Below, piece by piece: positions 43,282 through 55,534 of a stretch of DNA of 64,000 nt. A model generated the notes under the pieces. That model saw nothing but the letters and a program-made list of their open reading frames with translations, did not search any database and was not told where the DNA came from. Position 1 is the stretch's first letter. Each line of letters begins with the position of its first letter. The stretch comes from Alopecurus myosuroides (lineage: Eukaryota > Streptophyta > Magnoliopsida > Poales > Poaceae), in assembly GCA_028641055.1 (NCBI GenBank), contig CM054057.1, positions 328,630,482 to 328,694,481 on the forward strand, given 5' to 3'. The position numbers and the translations under genes are program-made.

Positions 43282-44863
43282 TGATGGTGCAGATCTTGCA
43301 CTCGTTGGGAGACCCCAAGAGGAAGGTATGATGAGCACAACAGCAGTTTTCCCTCCGTAAGAAACCAAGGTTTAATCGACCAGTAGGAGGAAGGAATAAC
43401 TTCAGAAGGTCGAACCAGCTGAGATGGCAGGGCGCACTACCGGTTCAGAAGCAATGTGGAACCTACACAACACAATCAAATCAATTTGCCCCAACGAAGA
43501 AGTGAGGTTGTCAATCTCACCGGTTTTGCTGAACACAAAAAGTTTAAACGTATGGTGTGGAAAACAGTAGGAAAACAACATGAAAGGAGTAGCAGCAGTA
43601 TGAAAGCACTGTGTGTATTATCAGTATGAGAAAATGGACCGGGGTCCACAGTTCACTAGTGGTGTCTCTCCGTGAAAGATAAATAACATGCGTGGTGAAC
43701 AAATTACAGCTAGGAAATTTACAGAAATGAAGGCTCACCGTAGTGCATATGCAAGACATAAAGATTACTATGTGATTCATGCGGGGATTACAACAAAATA
43801 CATAGATCGTCATCTAACTGCATCTATGTCTAATAATCCACCCTCCGAATATCATCCGAACAAACGTTGGGTAAAAAATTAAGTTGCAAGCAACAGATTA
43901 TCGATGTAAGCAAAGTGTGTAATGTAAACAAAGTAAACATCGTTGTTTTCTCCCTAATGGCAACAACACATCCTCCATTCGTCACGTTGCTTTCACTCGA
44001 GCACAGAGACAAAGGAGACATGAACCCACTATCGAGCATAAATACTCCTTCTTGGAGTTACTAGCATCTACTTGGCCAGAGCAACTACTAATAACGGAGA
44101 GCATGCAAGATCATAAATAACATATGCATGAAGATAACATGATAGATTGATAATCATAAGACATAGCATTCAATATTCATCAGATCCCAGCAAACACAAC
44201 ATGTAGCATTACATAAAGATGATCACGGTCATATGAGGCAGCTCACGAGATCTAAACATGAGGTACAAAGTGGAGAGAACAACCATCTAGCTATTTCTAT
44301 GGACCCGTAGTCCAGGGAACTACTCACGCATCACTTCGGAGGAGGCATGGTGGTGTGTAGACCCCTCCGGTGATGAATTCCCCTCCCGTCAGGGTGCTGG
44401 GGAGACCTCCAGAACCCTCCCGATCTCGGGATGACGACGACGGTGGCCTCGGGTGTTTCTCGGGACGAAGTGATATATTTCTAGGTTTGATATGTTGGGG
44501 GGTATAAATAGGCGAAAGGGCAAAGGCGGTGGAGGCCTGGGGGCCCCACACCACCGCAAGGTGCGGCCAGGGGGCGCGCCTCCCTATGGGGTGGCCCCCC
44601 TTCGGGTCTCTTCGGGACTCCGTGGAACCTTCGGGAATTCTAGGACCTCCAGACTTTGAATTTTCCAATTCCCAGAATATTTCTAGAACAAATTTTCTGA
44701 AACTAAAAACAGCAGAAAACAGGGAACTGGCTCTGTGGCATCTTGTCAATAGGTTTGTCCGAAAAATCGATAAAAATGACGTAAAGTGTATAGAAAACAT
44801 GTAGGAAACAACATGAAAACAACATGGAACATCAGAAATGAAGGATACGTTTATGACGTATAA
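43282..44863 (-). repeat. 5' LTR of element A2
   Basis: 1582 bp, ending ...CATCA next to the primer site; the outer end reads TTATACGTC instead of TGATACGTC, one changed base. TATAAATA (44503-44510, plus strand) marks the promoter, reading TATTTATA in element orientation. It gives the uninterrupted form of the element A LTR. Confidence 0.9.
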
Positions 44864-45190
44864 GGGCCACCGGCGTCGGGAGTTACATTCTGAGCGGGAA
44901 TTCTCGGCGGAATCGGCAGCACGATCACTATCGAAAGCCTGGAACTTGACGGAAACGTCGGACACTTCCTCAACAACGAATCTTATATGCCAGCATGGAA
45001 TCATCTGGTAAGTGTCTGCATTTTACCGATTGGATATGCTAACGTTTTTAACGGTTCAACAACAGAAGCAATGGGATTTTGTGGAGGAAGTTATTTTATC
45101 CCGCCCGCCCTATGCCCAATAGATGAAGGCTTCAATGCCGGATTCTGCTCAGATCTACCCTATTAATACATTGGGGTAGATCAAGATTCC
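44864..45190 (+). other. Leader of element F
   Basis: No frame recognised. A GTAAGT at about 45008 followed by AACAACAG near 45060 could mark a short intron before gag, but this is weak. Confidence 0.35.
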
Positions 45191-46500
45191 ATGGCTGCAT
45201 ATCGCCAAAACACATCTGGAATTGCCGCCTCTTCAGAGGTGCCTGTAGCCAGATCCCACTTCATCGATATGGTGCAGTCTGAGATCGCTGAAAACACGGA
45301 AGCCGAAAATCCCGTGGAAACGGCAGAAAATCATGATTTCGCAGGAAAGGTGGAAGATCCGACATCCACCGACCAGGCGACGAACTCGGAAGCTGAGTCT
45401 GTATTAGCAGCCATAGAGGCAAAGCTAGACTCGGAAACCAGATCTGCAGACACAGGTTCCAAAGATGAAGATGAAGAAACTTTCAAAAGAAAGGTCAAGT
45501 CTATGCAGGGAAGTTTTCATGAAGTACTCATGGCAAAACCGACTAGAAATTCGGATGGCGAGGAAGGTGAAGACCCCAAAAAGCCTCCGCCATAGGAAGA
45601 GGAAGAGGAAGTTGAAGTTAGTTCGACCTATCCTGACTACTATACAGCCGTTCAGATTAATAATGGGACAGACCTGGAGGCAGTAAAATTCCTCCCCCTA
45701 ATGTTACTGGATGGAGCCAGAGATTGGATCAATGGATTACCATCAAGGACTGTTGATAGCTGGGATGATATGGCTAGAGTATTTACTCAGCATTTCCGGG
45801 GAACTTACAAGCGCCCAAACAACATCAACCTGCTAAACCGTTGCACCCAGTTTGAGGATGAACCCTACGTGGATTTCATCTCAAGATGGACGGCAATGAA
45901 GAATAGTTGTTCTGGAGTAACTCACATTCAAGCAATGCATGCTTTCATCAATGGCTTAAAACCCGGACTCGTACCGTTCATGATCGGCTCCAAAAAGAAC
46001 AAAGATCTCAGATCTATGCTTACAACCGCCAATGAGCATGCAGCGGCCAAAGACGACATCAGAGCGAGAGGCGGCAATATCGACACTTTGATCCAAGCCA
46101 AAAAGACCCCTCGCACTGAGAAAAAAGAAACTCCCGAAGCAACGCAAAAGCCCAAAGAAGTTAACATAGCCTTTGGAAATGAAAATGGGAGCAAGTGGAA
46201 AGGAAGAAGCACAGAGCCGATAAATTACACCAAAGAAGAGTGGGAAAAAATAAAGTCGGAAAACTGTGTCCACCACTCGCAATTTGGGAAACCCACCCAT
46301 ACTAACGCACAATGCCGGCTGAACAAGCATATGAAAGGCAGTGCAGGATCCGGAAACAAAGGGAAGAACTCCAAGAGGAAATTCTCCAAGCAAAAGCCAG
46401 AAGCTGAGAAAGACGACAGTGAAACAGACACTGACGAAAAAATCCAGGAACAGCAGCGTAAAGGCGATCCTAAGTTTCTGAGAGTTGACGGAGAATGCAA
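45191..46500 (+). pseudogene. Gag of element F, internally deleted
   Basis: ATG 45191 opens an acidic N-terminal part (134 codons) ending at TAG about 45593. The capsid core then starts abruptly at YTAVQINNGTDLEAVKFLPL (about 45648) and continues through ARDWINGLPS and YKRPNNINLLNRC. A knuckle-like CVHHSQFGKPTHTNAQC lies at about 46265. F2 keeps about 1.2 kb between its leader and the same core, so F has lost the middle of gag. Confidence 0.82.
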
Positions 46501-47289
46501 CCTAACTTTCCTGGCAACTCCCTCAGCAAAGGTGGCAAAGAGAACGCTTCGAGAAATAAACGCGGTTGTCCCTGCAACCCCGAAATTCTTGAAGTACTCA
46601 AATACACCAATTACCTTGGATCAGTCTGATCATCCCGGAAATATCCCTGAACCTGGTACGCAAGCTCTAATTGTAAGTCCTATTGTTCAAAACACTAGGC
46701 TAAAAAGAGTGTTGATGGATGGAGGATCCAGCATTAACATAATGTACCTGGATACACTAAAGCATCTGCGAATCTCGGAGACCCAACTCAATCACAACAA
46801 CATACGTTTTCACGGCATCGTCCCTGGCAGACGAGCATGATCCCTAGGAGAAATTTCGCTAGATTTAACCTTCGGAGACAAAGATCACTTCCGTCAGGAA
46901 GAAGTATCCTTCGAGGTTGTGCCGTTTGAAAGCGTGCATCACGCAATACTCGGACGTCCAGCTTTCGCCAAATTCATGGCAAGATCATGTTATATTTATA
47001 ACAAGCTGAAGATGCCAGGGCCAAAGGAGGAGTAATCACCATAACGGGAGACTTCAAATTGGCAAACGAGCTGGAAAAAGAAAACGCCCTTTGCGCAGAA
47101 AAAGTGATAGCAAAGGAAGAATTGAAAGAGCTGGCAAAAGAAGTATCACCGACAGAAATGCCGGGAGGAAAAGAAAGTCGGAAGCCAGCAGATAGCTTCA
47201 AAGCTTCCGAGAACACAAGACAGGTAATCCTAGATCCTAAAGATCCGACAAAGTTTGTCGTAGTAGGAACTGGGATGACCGACAAATAG
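46501..47289 (+). pseudogene. Protease region of element F
   Basis: The active site VLMDGGSSINIMYLDTL is intact. A TGA at 46838-46840 replaces the Trp codon expected in GRRAWSLG, and a frame change follows KLKMPGP near 47025. The region ends with TAG 47287-47289 followed by GAAAGCG, in frame with pol, exactly as in C and D. Confidence 0.85.
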
Positions 47290-50200
47290 GAAAGCGAGCT
47301 CATCAAGTTCCTCCGTGAGAACTGGGACATTTTCGCATGGTGTCCTGCGTACATGCCAGGCGTACGCAGGGAACTTGCTGAGCATCAACTTAAGGTGATT
47401 CCAGGATCTAAACCCGTCAACCAAGGTCTCCGTCGATTTGACGGAAGAAGACGGAAGGCTATCGGCAAGGAGATTATCCGGCTTTTGGCAGCAGATTTTA
47501 TGCGGGAAGTTATACATACTGAATGGTCAGCAAACCCAGTATTAGTCCCGAAGAAAGACAGTACTGCCCTTAGGATGTGTATAGATTATACCGGTTTGAA
47601 CAAGTTGTGTCCAACAGATAGATTTGCGTTACCGCGAATCGATCAAATAATAGATGCCACTGCTGGCTCGGAGCTTTTATGTTTTTTGGATGCATATTCC
47701 GGGTATCATCAAATACGCATGAAGGAAGAAGATCAAATCAAAACCTCCTTCATAACCCCGTATGGGACGTACTATTACATAACCATGTCGTTCGTCCTGA
47801 AGAACGCCGGTGCAACTTACCAGCGTTGCATGCAACGATGTTTGCATAGTCAGATTGGCAAAAACGTCCATGTTTACGTGGATGGCATTGCTGTCGTGTC
47901 CAAGGAAAAAGATACACTCCTTGAAGATTTGCGAGAAACCTTCGAAAATTTGCGCACTTATAAGATGAAGCTAAATCCATTAAAGTGCGTATTCGGGGTT
48001 CCCTCAGGAAAACTTCTGGGTTTCATCGTTTCTCATAGAGGAATAGAAGTAAACCCAGAAAAGATCAAAGCGATCTTAAACATCTCCAAGCCTACGTGCG
48101 TAAAAGATGTACAAAGATTGACGGGTTCTACAGAAGCCGTTAGCAGGTTTATTAGCCGGCTAGGGGACAAACCTCTGTCACTATACAAGTTGTTGAAGAA
48201 ATCCGACAAATTCGAGTGGACAGAAGAAGCAGATGCAGCATTAACCCAGTTGAAAGAAACTTTGATGAAAGCTCCGATTTTGGCATCCCCAAAAGACGAA
48301 GAACCTATGTTATTGTACCTTATGGCTACAAACCGGGTTATTAGTGCGGTGATAGTTGTGGAAAGGAAGAAAGACGAACAAAGCATACCAGATCAGCATC
48401 TAGTATATTATGTAAGCAAAGTTTTCTTTGAGTCCAAACAAAGGTACCCACACTATCAAAAACTGGCATATGGCTTATTTTTATCATCTCGGAAACTTTG
48501 TCATTACTTCCAAGGACATTCCATAACAGTGGTATGTAAAGCACCACTAGGGGATATAATAAACAATGCGGAGGCAACTGGCCGAGTAGCCAAATGGGGC
48601 ATCGAGCTAGCAGCATTCGACATTAAGTACCAACCCAGGACGGCAATAAAATCCCAGGTTCTGGCAGATTTTGTCGCCGACTGGACAGAAGCAATGGAAA
48701 AAACACCAATGCCGGAGTCCGAGTATTGGATCGTGCACTTTGACGGATCCAAGATGAAGGAGGGCGTTGGATCTGGTGTAGTCCTAAAATCCCCTAAAGG
48801 AGACACATATGTATTACAAATACACTTCAATGCCAGCAATAACGTGGCAGATTACGAGGCTCTGCTTCATGGCTTGCATATTGCAAAGGAAATAGGTGTT
48901 AAGCGCATCTTATGCTATGGCGACTCAGATTTGGTACAGCACCATCTCAACCAAACCTGGGACGCAAAAAGTCCCATCATGGCCGAATATCGGAGAACGG
49001 TGGACGAGTTTGCAATCTGCTTCTTGGGATTTGAAGTACTCCATGTCAAAAGCGAGGAAAACTGGAACATGGACGCATTAGCCCGCATGGGATCAGAAAG
49101 GGTGAAAATTCTACCACCAGGTGTGTTTGTCTAACATTTGTACGAACCATCGATAAAAGGTGGAGACGTCGACTATCCTCTGGTTTCCGAGCCAATTGAA
49201 GTCATGCTCGTTAATCCGGAATGGACAATTCCATATTTAAATTTCTTAGTCGATCAGAAGTACCCGGAAGGAGCAGACGAAGTCTTGCAAAGACAGATAC
49301 AGCGTCGATGCAAAGGATACACGGTAATCAATGGTTGCTTGTATAAACGCAGTACTATTGGAATTTTTCTGCGGTGTATTTCGCCAGAAGAAGGACGAGA
49401 AATCCTGCAAGAAATCCATGCAGGAGATTGCGGACATCATGCTCAATCAAAGAGCATAGTCAAAAAAGCATTCCGCGCAGGGTTTTTCTGGCTAACAGCC
49501 AAGACAGACACCGAGCACATAGTAAACACATGTGTCGGATGTCAATATTACGCCAAGCAGACAAATATGCCAGCCCAAGCACTCAAAACTATCCCTATTA
49601 CATGGCTGTTCACGGTCTGGGGGCTAGATATGATGGGACCATTCAAAACTGCAAGAGGCGGACTTACACATCTACTCGTTGCAGTGGATAAATAAACCAA
49701 GTGGGTGGAGGCCAAACCCATCAAAAAACTTGACGGTGTAACTGCCAGAAACTTCATTATTGACATAGTCATGAGATATGGCGTTCTACATAGCATAATA
49801 ACTGACAACGGGACAAATTTCTCTATTGGAGAGTTGGCAAAATATTGCCGACAAACGGGATTTCGCCTAGATCTCGCATCTGTGGCACACCCGCAATCCA
49901 ATGGACAGGTTGAACGAATAAATAGTTCGATCCTGCAAGGAGTACGCCCAAGACTCGAATCCCCTCTTCATAGAGCAGCTGGAGCATGGGTGGAAGAGTT
50001 ACCCTCTGTGCTTTGGAGCATTCGAACGACGCCAAATAGGTCAACAGGGTAAACCCCGTTTTTCCTAGTTTATGGTGTGGAAGCAATTCTCCCAACGGAC
50101 ATGATCCATGACAGCCCGAGAGTGTAGGATTTTGATGAATCAGATGCCGAAAGCGCACGGCAGGATGCCGTCGGTCTCTTAGAAGATGAACGAGAACTTG

Positions 50201-50510
50201 TGCTTCAAAGATCCGCCATCTATCAGCAAGGTTTACGACGTTATCATAGTCGGAAAATCAGGCATCATTCTTTCAAAGAAGGTGACCTAGTGCTAAGATT
50301 GGTGCAGCAAAGAAAGCACAAAATGCCCCAATATGGGAAGGACCATTCTTCATCAGTAAAGCCATGAAAATGGATCGTACTATCTTGTAGACATTCGAGA
50401 TACGGAAGATGATCCCGAGAAGCCGAATCGCAAAAGAAAGAGAAAGATAGATGATGAACTAGGAGAGACAAAGAGGCCCTGGAGTATCCAGCAGTTACGT
50501 CCCTTCTATA
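47290..50510 (+). pseudogene. Pol of element F: RT with altered active site, RNase H, integrase
   Basis: RT region at about 47400-48000; the active site reads YVDG instead of YVDD, removing a metal-binding Asp. The first RNase H-like part has LYLMATNRVIS, again lacking the first Asp. The second RNase H (HFDGSKMKEGVGSGVV...YEALLHG...CYGDSD) is complete. Stops: TAA at 49132, TAA near 49693 within DK-TKWVEAKP, TAA near 50050, TAG near 50126, with further frame changes to the end. Integrase HHCC and GLDMMGP, DNGTNFS and NGQVER are still readable. Inactive. Confidence 0.9.
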
Positions 50511-51120
50511 CTTAGTTCAATTTCTATGTAAACATCTTTGACATCATGAAATAAAGTTGTCGGAATTCATACTTCTATGTTTTTCATATTCCGCCTTTTC
50601 TATTTCCCAATGATCTTTCAAAATACTCAATGTTAACCCGAATTGTGCCTGCGTGCTCGGAGTTAAAAAACTGAAAGATTTTCAGCCTAAAAAAGGTTTA
50701 AGGAAACCCGGATTGTTCCTGCGTGCCTGAGTTTCATATAAAAAATTCCTTAGCTCTTCTCTAAATATTATCTGATTGTTTTTGTGCTGGGTCACTGAAG
50801 CTAGTAAGCAAAAAATGCCTTTAGCATGATCCATGTTTCCGAGTTTTTGACTGATCGGTAATACCCAGTCACTCGGCATGAAGATTAAAACGCTATTGAG
50901 TCATTTCAAGCACTAAGGACAGTTAAAGCATACAAAACCAGAGAATTTAGAAGATAAAGGAATAATAACCCAAAAAAACTTACAGAGTAATTGTATAACA
51001 TTAAACTGCAAAAGGCGGAGTACTTGTTCATTCAAAAGGATAGATGCATTACAATAATGTTTACAACATAAAGTTCGGTAATACTCCTATTTTCTATTGC
51101 CCCAGGACCGGACTTCTCCT
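50511..51120. other. Spacer after pol of element F
   Basis: Non-coding. Two related segments near 50635-50670 and 50705-50735 share a CCGRATTGT(G/T)CCTGCGTGC pattern, a short direct repeat. AATAAAG at about 50550 may be a sense polyadenylation signal. Confidence 0.45.
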
Positions 51121-54100
51121 TCAAGCATCTGAGTCATCTTCGCTGGAGGATTCTTCTGGAGTGTCCGGGATTGCCTCCTCCAGGTAGAAGATGGAGAGGT
51201 TGACCATGGAAGCAATCTTGGTTGCGTGACCTTTGATCTCATCGAAGATGTTGGTCCGCTGGGTATCCGTATATCCTTGTGGGATGCCGGACGCCACACG
51301 CCAAGATTTGGCAGTGAGGTAATGCATACGCATAAGGCCTAAAGCCACGCGTGCACCACCCTGTGCTGCGGAGCACAAGGTGGACTCCTTGGACTCCGCC
51401 ACCTCCAAGATAGCCTCCGGAAGTTTCTCAACTTCCGAGAATTCCCCAGTCCTTACGGGAAGGTACTTGTTGATCAGCTGCATGCCCGCAGCCTTGAGCG
51501 CGGTAAAGAACTTCCCGAAGGCTCGGATTTTTTCAATCCGAGTAAGAGCGGGGTCATCTCCTGTTTTCAGACAAATAACCAAAGGGTTATGAAGAAAGCA
51601 GGGAAAGATTGTAAAACGTAGAAAATTTGGTAAAAGTTGAAAACTTACCGAGGATCCTATCCATTTCGGAGCCTTCCTCCAGGCGAAGATTCAAAGCGTT
51701 CTCCAGATCCCGGATAGTTGCTTTGTCCTTCTCAGCTTTGTTGGAGGCATTGGATTGAGCAATGCCTACAACCAGTTGGCTGGCCTCCAGTTCTTTCTGA
51801 ACCTTCGTAAGATTCTTATGAAGGTCCAGGTTCTCCCGGTGGAGGTTCTCGGCATTGCCGGCATCTTCAGCAATTTGTTTGGCTTTTGCCAAAGCAGCTG
51901 AAAAGCGAGACAAAATCCTGAGTTAGAAAACTCGGAAAAGTACTTAGGAAAAAGCATAAAAGTGAAATCACGGGAAATAAAATACATGTTGTTTCCTTCA
52001 GCTGATGCTGAGACGATACCAGCTCTGCTTCTTTAACTTCAAGAATAGAAAGAAGGCTTCTAACCTCCTTATTCTTGACTGTTAGTTTGCCGAAAACTTC
52101 CATGTTTATGCTTTCAGTAGTTTGCTGAAACACGGAAATGAAACAAAACGCTTAAGTTAGAAACAAGCATGATAATAATGAAAGCATTAAGTTAAAAGCA
52201 TGCATTTGACTTATTGCTTGGGGGCTAGAGATATTACCTGGCTCATCCGATGCAAACCTGACAAGTTATCGTTGAATTCTTTTACATATTCAGAAAAAAG
52301 AATTCCAACATGATGCAGGCCGTCTTGGATGACCTGACGAGGTGAAAACACGAAGTTATTTCAGACAATTAGTCCGCCTTGTGGCCAAGGACGGATCAGG
52401 GGAGCAGGAGCGAAGAACTTCTTAGCTGTCGGACGAATGTATCCGAGATCATCAAAAGGTTCTTCCTTTACCTTGAAGTCCTTGTCAAAAGTACGGATGG
52501 GCTCATCTTCCCCAGATGTCCGAGAAGGTCCACCCATCTCCGGCTCCTCCCTTTCCCTCGCAACCAAGTTGGATGCAATAGGCTGGCTGGACGGCTGGAA
52601 TTGTTCGCCCGGGTTTGCGGTTTTATCTTCCCCACCAAGAGTTGTTGGAGTGGGTGGAGCTGCAACTGAAGACGGCATTCCCTTGCCAGCAGTAGCTTTA
52701 TGCTTCTTCAGTTTCTTTGACTTCAAAGGAACTGGTGCAAGGCTGAAAAAGAAAGATCCGAGAAGTAAATACCTCGAAGAACCAGAATGGAATGAGAGAT
52801 CAAAAACCCCAGAAAAATACCTGGATGTGGCGATGGGAAATCCATCAAGATTTATCACCTCCTCTGTGATCACTTGCCACTTGCGTTTGCGACCGTGATG
52901 ACTCCCAAGTGCAGGAGATCAATTGTAGTACCTTTCGATAAGTATTTGAGTGTCGAACCCACGAGGAGCCGAAGGTAAGCTATCTATTCTCTAAAGCCCT
53001 ATAACCCTCTTATATGGCAGTTTATGCAAAGCAATAAGTTTGACTAAAAGGAACTAACTAATTAAAAGCAAGTGACGTGGAGTGTGGTTTGTCTAGTAAC
53101 TAGTGAAGCAAGTTTAAAATGCAAGTAATCCTAGAGAAAGTTTCTAAAGCAAGTTTCTAAGCAAGTTTCACAAGTAGCAAGCAGCAAATATCTCAAGTAT
53201 CTCAAGGGAGCAAGTGTTCTAGCAATGGGTGTTTCGTTCGTGTGGTTGTCACAATTAGTGAAGCACATGTTTTAGTCTTAGTTGTTTCTTCTAGGAAGGA
53301 GCCATGAATAGGTATAGTCAAGTAAATGATCTACAACCCCTTATGATGGATCATGTGGCCAAGTAAATGACTGCACAAGATTGATTAAGACATAAAGTCC
53401 CACCATAGCCTTACGTTCTAAGGTCCCCTATATATATCCCTCAATAACTTAACTTTGTTGCTCGGTCTCAGGTTACTGTCACTCCCAAGTCACCACCACT
53501 CCATTATGCTACCGGTGATCACCTTACATGCATTCCCCAACATATGTGTGCACTCATATATTGCACATAAAGACAATCATAGAAGATAACAAACTTGTAT
53601 GCAACCAGTCAATGAACTATTTCACCATTGCCAAGAACAATTCACTACTCAAACATAGACGAGGAGACACAATACATCAAGGGAATATAGTATTGCATCA
53701 TACATCGTGTTTGCCAAGAGATTACAGTGGAGAGATGGAGCTGATCTTGCTGTAGATGTTGATGATGAACACGCCAGAGGGGGGTGGAGCCCTTCGGGGG
53801 TGATCCCGGCGGCGTTTCCCCCCTCTGATCTTCTCCGGCGGCAGCCTTCTGTCTCTCTGTTTCGTGGTTTCGTCTCTCGGCGCCGCCTCCCCCTCGAAAA
53901 GGCCAGGGGACCCTTTATATAGTCGTTTTTAGGTCATGAGACACTCGGGAGAAGAAAGATCGACGGCATCGGAGCCACGGGGGCAAAAAGGGGGCCCCAC
54001 ACGCGGCCAAGGAATCTGGCCGCGTGGAGGGTCCTATTTGCCACCTGGTTGGCCTTTTGGCCCTCTACTTTGGCACATGGTCTTCGTCTCAAAAATTTTG

Positions 54101-54457
54101 AACCGTGCTCTTTGGCCTTGCCCTTTTTGGAGTCTCGAAGCTCCCGGAAAGTCTGAAACACTAAAAAGTACGTTTTCTGGAAAAACAGGGTTAGAACCAA
54201 AAGAACGGGGATTGTTCAGAAAAATCCCCCAAATCATTATAAAACATGAATATAAGTTGCTAATATGTAGGAAAAACAAGTAATACTATGCAAAGTTCAT
54301 GTATGCATTTTACATGCATCACTACGCCACCAACGGTCTTCTCCGGCTCGTCGCCGGTTGCACGCGATGGAGAATCCACCATGGGATCCATGGTGTTAAT
54401 GATTTTGTCGATATCCGCCGCGATGGAGCGGGCCGGAGAAGAGTTCGGTGAGGCCAT
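51121..54457 (-). pseudogene. Antisense split gene of element F, interrupted by a solo LTR
   Basis: Minus-strand pieces, approximate limits: exon 1 54457-52818 without the solo LTR (MASPNSSPARS... then RKRKWQVITEEV), exon 2 about 52733-52361 (KSKKLKKHKATAGKG, acidic and Pro-rich), a short exon from 52124 to about 51988, exon 51897-51649 and last exon 51560-51121. The last two have clean CAG acceptors and GTAAGT donors. Exons 3-4 are Glu/Lys/Leu-rich and likely coiled coil; the last exon is helical and ends in an acidic Ser-rich tail. The layout resembles the C and D antisense genes, but I do not see the gypsy-type transposon block. Function unknown. Confidence 0.6.
52896..54321 (-). repeat. 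Solo LTR inserted in the antisense gene of element F
   Basis: 1426 bp bounded by TGATGACTCC and GCATCA, i.e. TG...CA, in the middle of an antisense exon. No primer site, polypurine tract or coding region is present. TATATAAAGGG on the minus strand (about 53912-53922) fits a promoter, so I orient it minus. Flanks GACCG and CTACG do not match as a target duplication; either they have mutated or the solo LTR came from recombination between two elements. Confidence 0.6.
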
Positions 54458-54618
54458 CTTTTGGCCGCGCGATGGAGAATTCGTGCGCTCCGGTGAGTTC
54501 CCGGACGGCGCTCGTTCGTGCGTTCACTGGAGGTTCGCTCTGCTCGCAGTAAGCTTGGGCGCTGTATGAGGCAAGAAGAACTAGGACCAGAAGGTTTGCC
54601 GGAGAGGATGATGACAGC

Positions 54619-54626
54619 TATTTATA
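54619..54626 (-). promoter_or_regulatory. TATA box for the antisense gene of element F
   Basis: TATAAATA on the minus strand, 162 bp before the antisense ATG at 54457. Parallel to the antisense TATA boxes of C and D. Confidence 0.55.
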
Positions 54627-55014
54627 GCCGAAAACTCGTCACGATACGTGCTAATGGTTCTTTTGACCGTTGGATGATCAACGCGTGTCACTCGCCGGAA
54701 ATTCCGGTAAATGAAACGACGGTGATTATTGCTATCTCCTCGTTTCCGGCGAGAATTTGTCAGAGATACGTTTCAGGGTTTCCCGCTCGACACCTAAACG
54801 TCCCTGGCGTCAGCAAGATTAAAGCGCTGACGTAGGAAGTTCCTTCTCCGCGAAGATTCGTGGAAGAAAAGCCGGATTTTCCGAAATCTGAGTTTTGCGT
54901 TATGACATTATTCTGATAAAAAGAAGAATCAAGACAGAGAGGCTATATTTCTCGGAAAGAATGCACACTTGACGAAAGACGGCAAATCGGAGTCTTAATC
55001 CTTCTTGGGGCTAC
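54627..55014. other. 3' untranslated region of element F with polypurine tract
   Basis: No gene. It ends CTTGGGGCTAC at 55014, similar to the tract of C and directly before the LTR. Confidence 0.6.
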
Positions 55015-55516
55015 TTTCGGATATATACCAACTAGGGGTATATCAGATGGTAGTCTAAAGTGCCGGATTACCAGGGTGGCCTAAATGGTAGTGGGCTACG
55101 GTCCATTGGACGGCCCAGTAAGCTGACGCACGGAAGCCGGATTCTAGAAGAACCCGGATCACGGCCCACGTGATACGGCTTGGAGTAGAAGGCGGATTCC
55201 TTACTTTCCAAGTTAACACATACCGTAGTCTTCTAGGTTTCCTTCTCTGTATGCCCTAACCCGGCTATTATATAAAGCCGGACAGGAGATAACATAGATA
55301 GACATGAAGCTAAAGGCTAACTCGCCGAGAGGTGGATCCTTGACAAGTAGCTAATAGAACCTCACTTTGTACTCTGTATTCCCAGGCTTTAGTCATGAAT
55401 AGTGAGATTGCAGGAGTAGGAACGTCGCATTACTGCGTCGTACCGAACCTGGGTAAAACCCTGTGTCCTTGGTCGTCGTGCAATCACGTCCCCCCACGTC
55501 TCTATCGGTAGTCTCA
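55015..55516 (+). repeat. LTR shared by elements F and F2
   Basis: About 502 bp between a polypurine tract on the left and a primer-like site on the right. The start reads TTTCGG rather than TG; the end is GTCTCA. TATATAAAG lies near 55269. Because it has an F body on each side it serves as the 3' LTR of F and the 5' LTR of F2. Confidence 0.75.
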
Positions 55517-55534
55517 TGGCACCCCCGTCTATGA
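55517..55534 (+). other. Degenerate primer-binding site of element F2
   Basis: TGGCACCCCCGTCTATGA resembles the TGGCGCC...GTCTGTGG type seen in grass Gypsy elements with several changes. Confidence 0.6.

Larger units (their letters stand above)
39204..44863 (-). mobile_element. Element A2: inverted, 3'-truncated Athila-type non-autonomous element
   Basis: On the minus strand: LTR (44863-43282), tRNA-Asp primer site, gag-protease, then a long non-coding region that stops about 870 bp short of where the 3' LTR should begin (by comparison with E). The 3' LTR is missing at the junction with D. No RT, RNase H or integrase, as in E. Confidence 0.88.
44864..55516 (+). mobile_element. Element F: decayed Tat-lineage Gypsy element, 5' end missing
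   Basis: Contains leader, gag, protease, RT, RNase H, integrase, an antisense intron-containing gene, polypurine tract and one LTR. Protein similarity to C is clear but distant. The 5' LTR and primer site are missing where A2 abuts. Many stops, an altered RT active site and an internal solo LTR (52896-54321) show long inactivity. Confidence 0.88.

Noticed and set aside
52896..54321. GTGATG...CATCAC ends considered as inverted repeats of a DNA transposon
   Set aside because: Only six bases are complementary, no transposase and no characteristic 2-, 3- or 8-bp duplication; TG...CA termini and a TATA box fit a solo LTR better.
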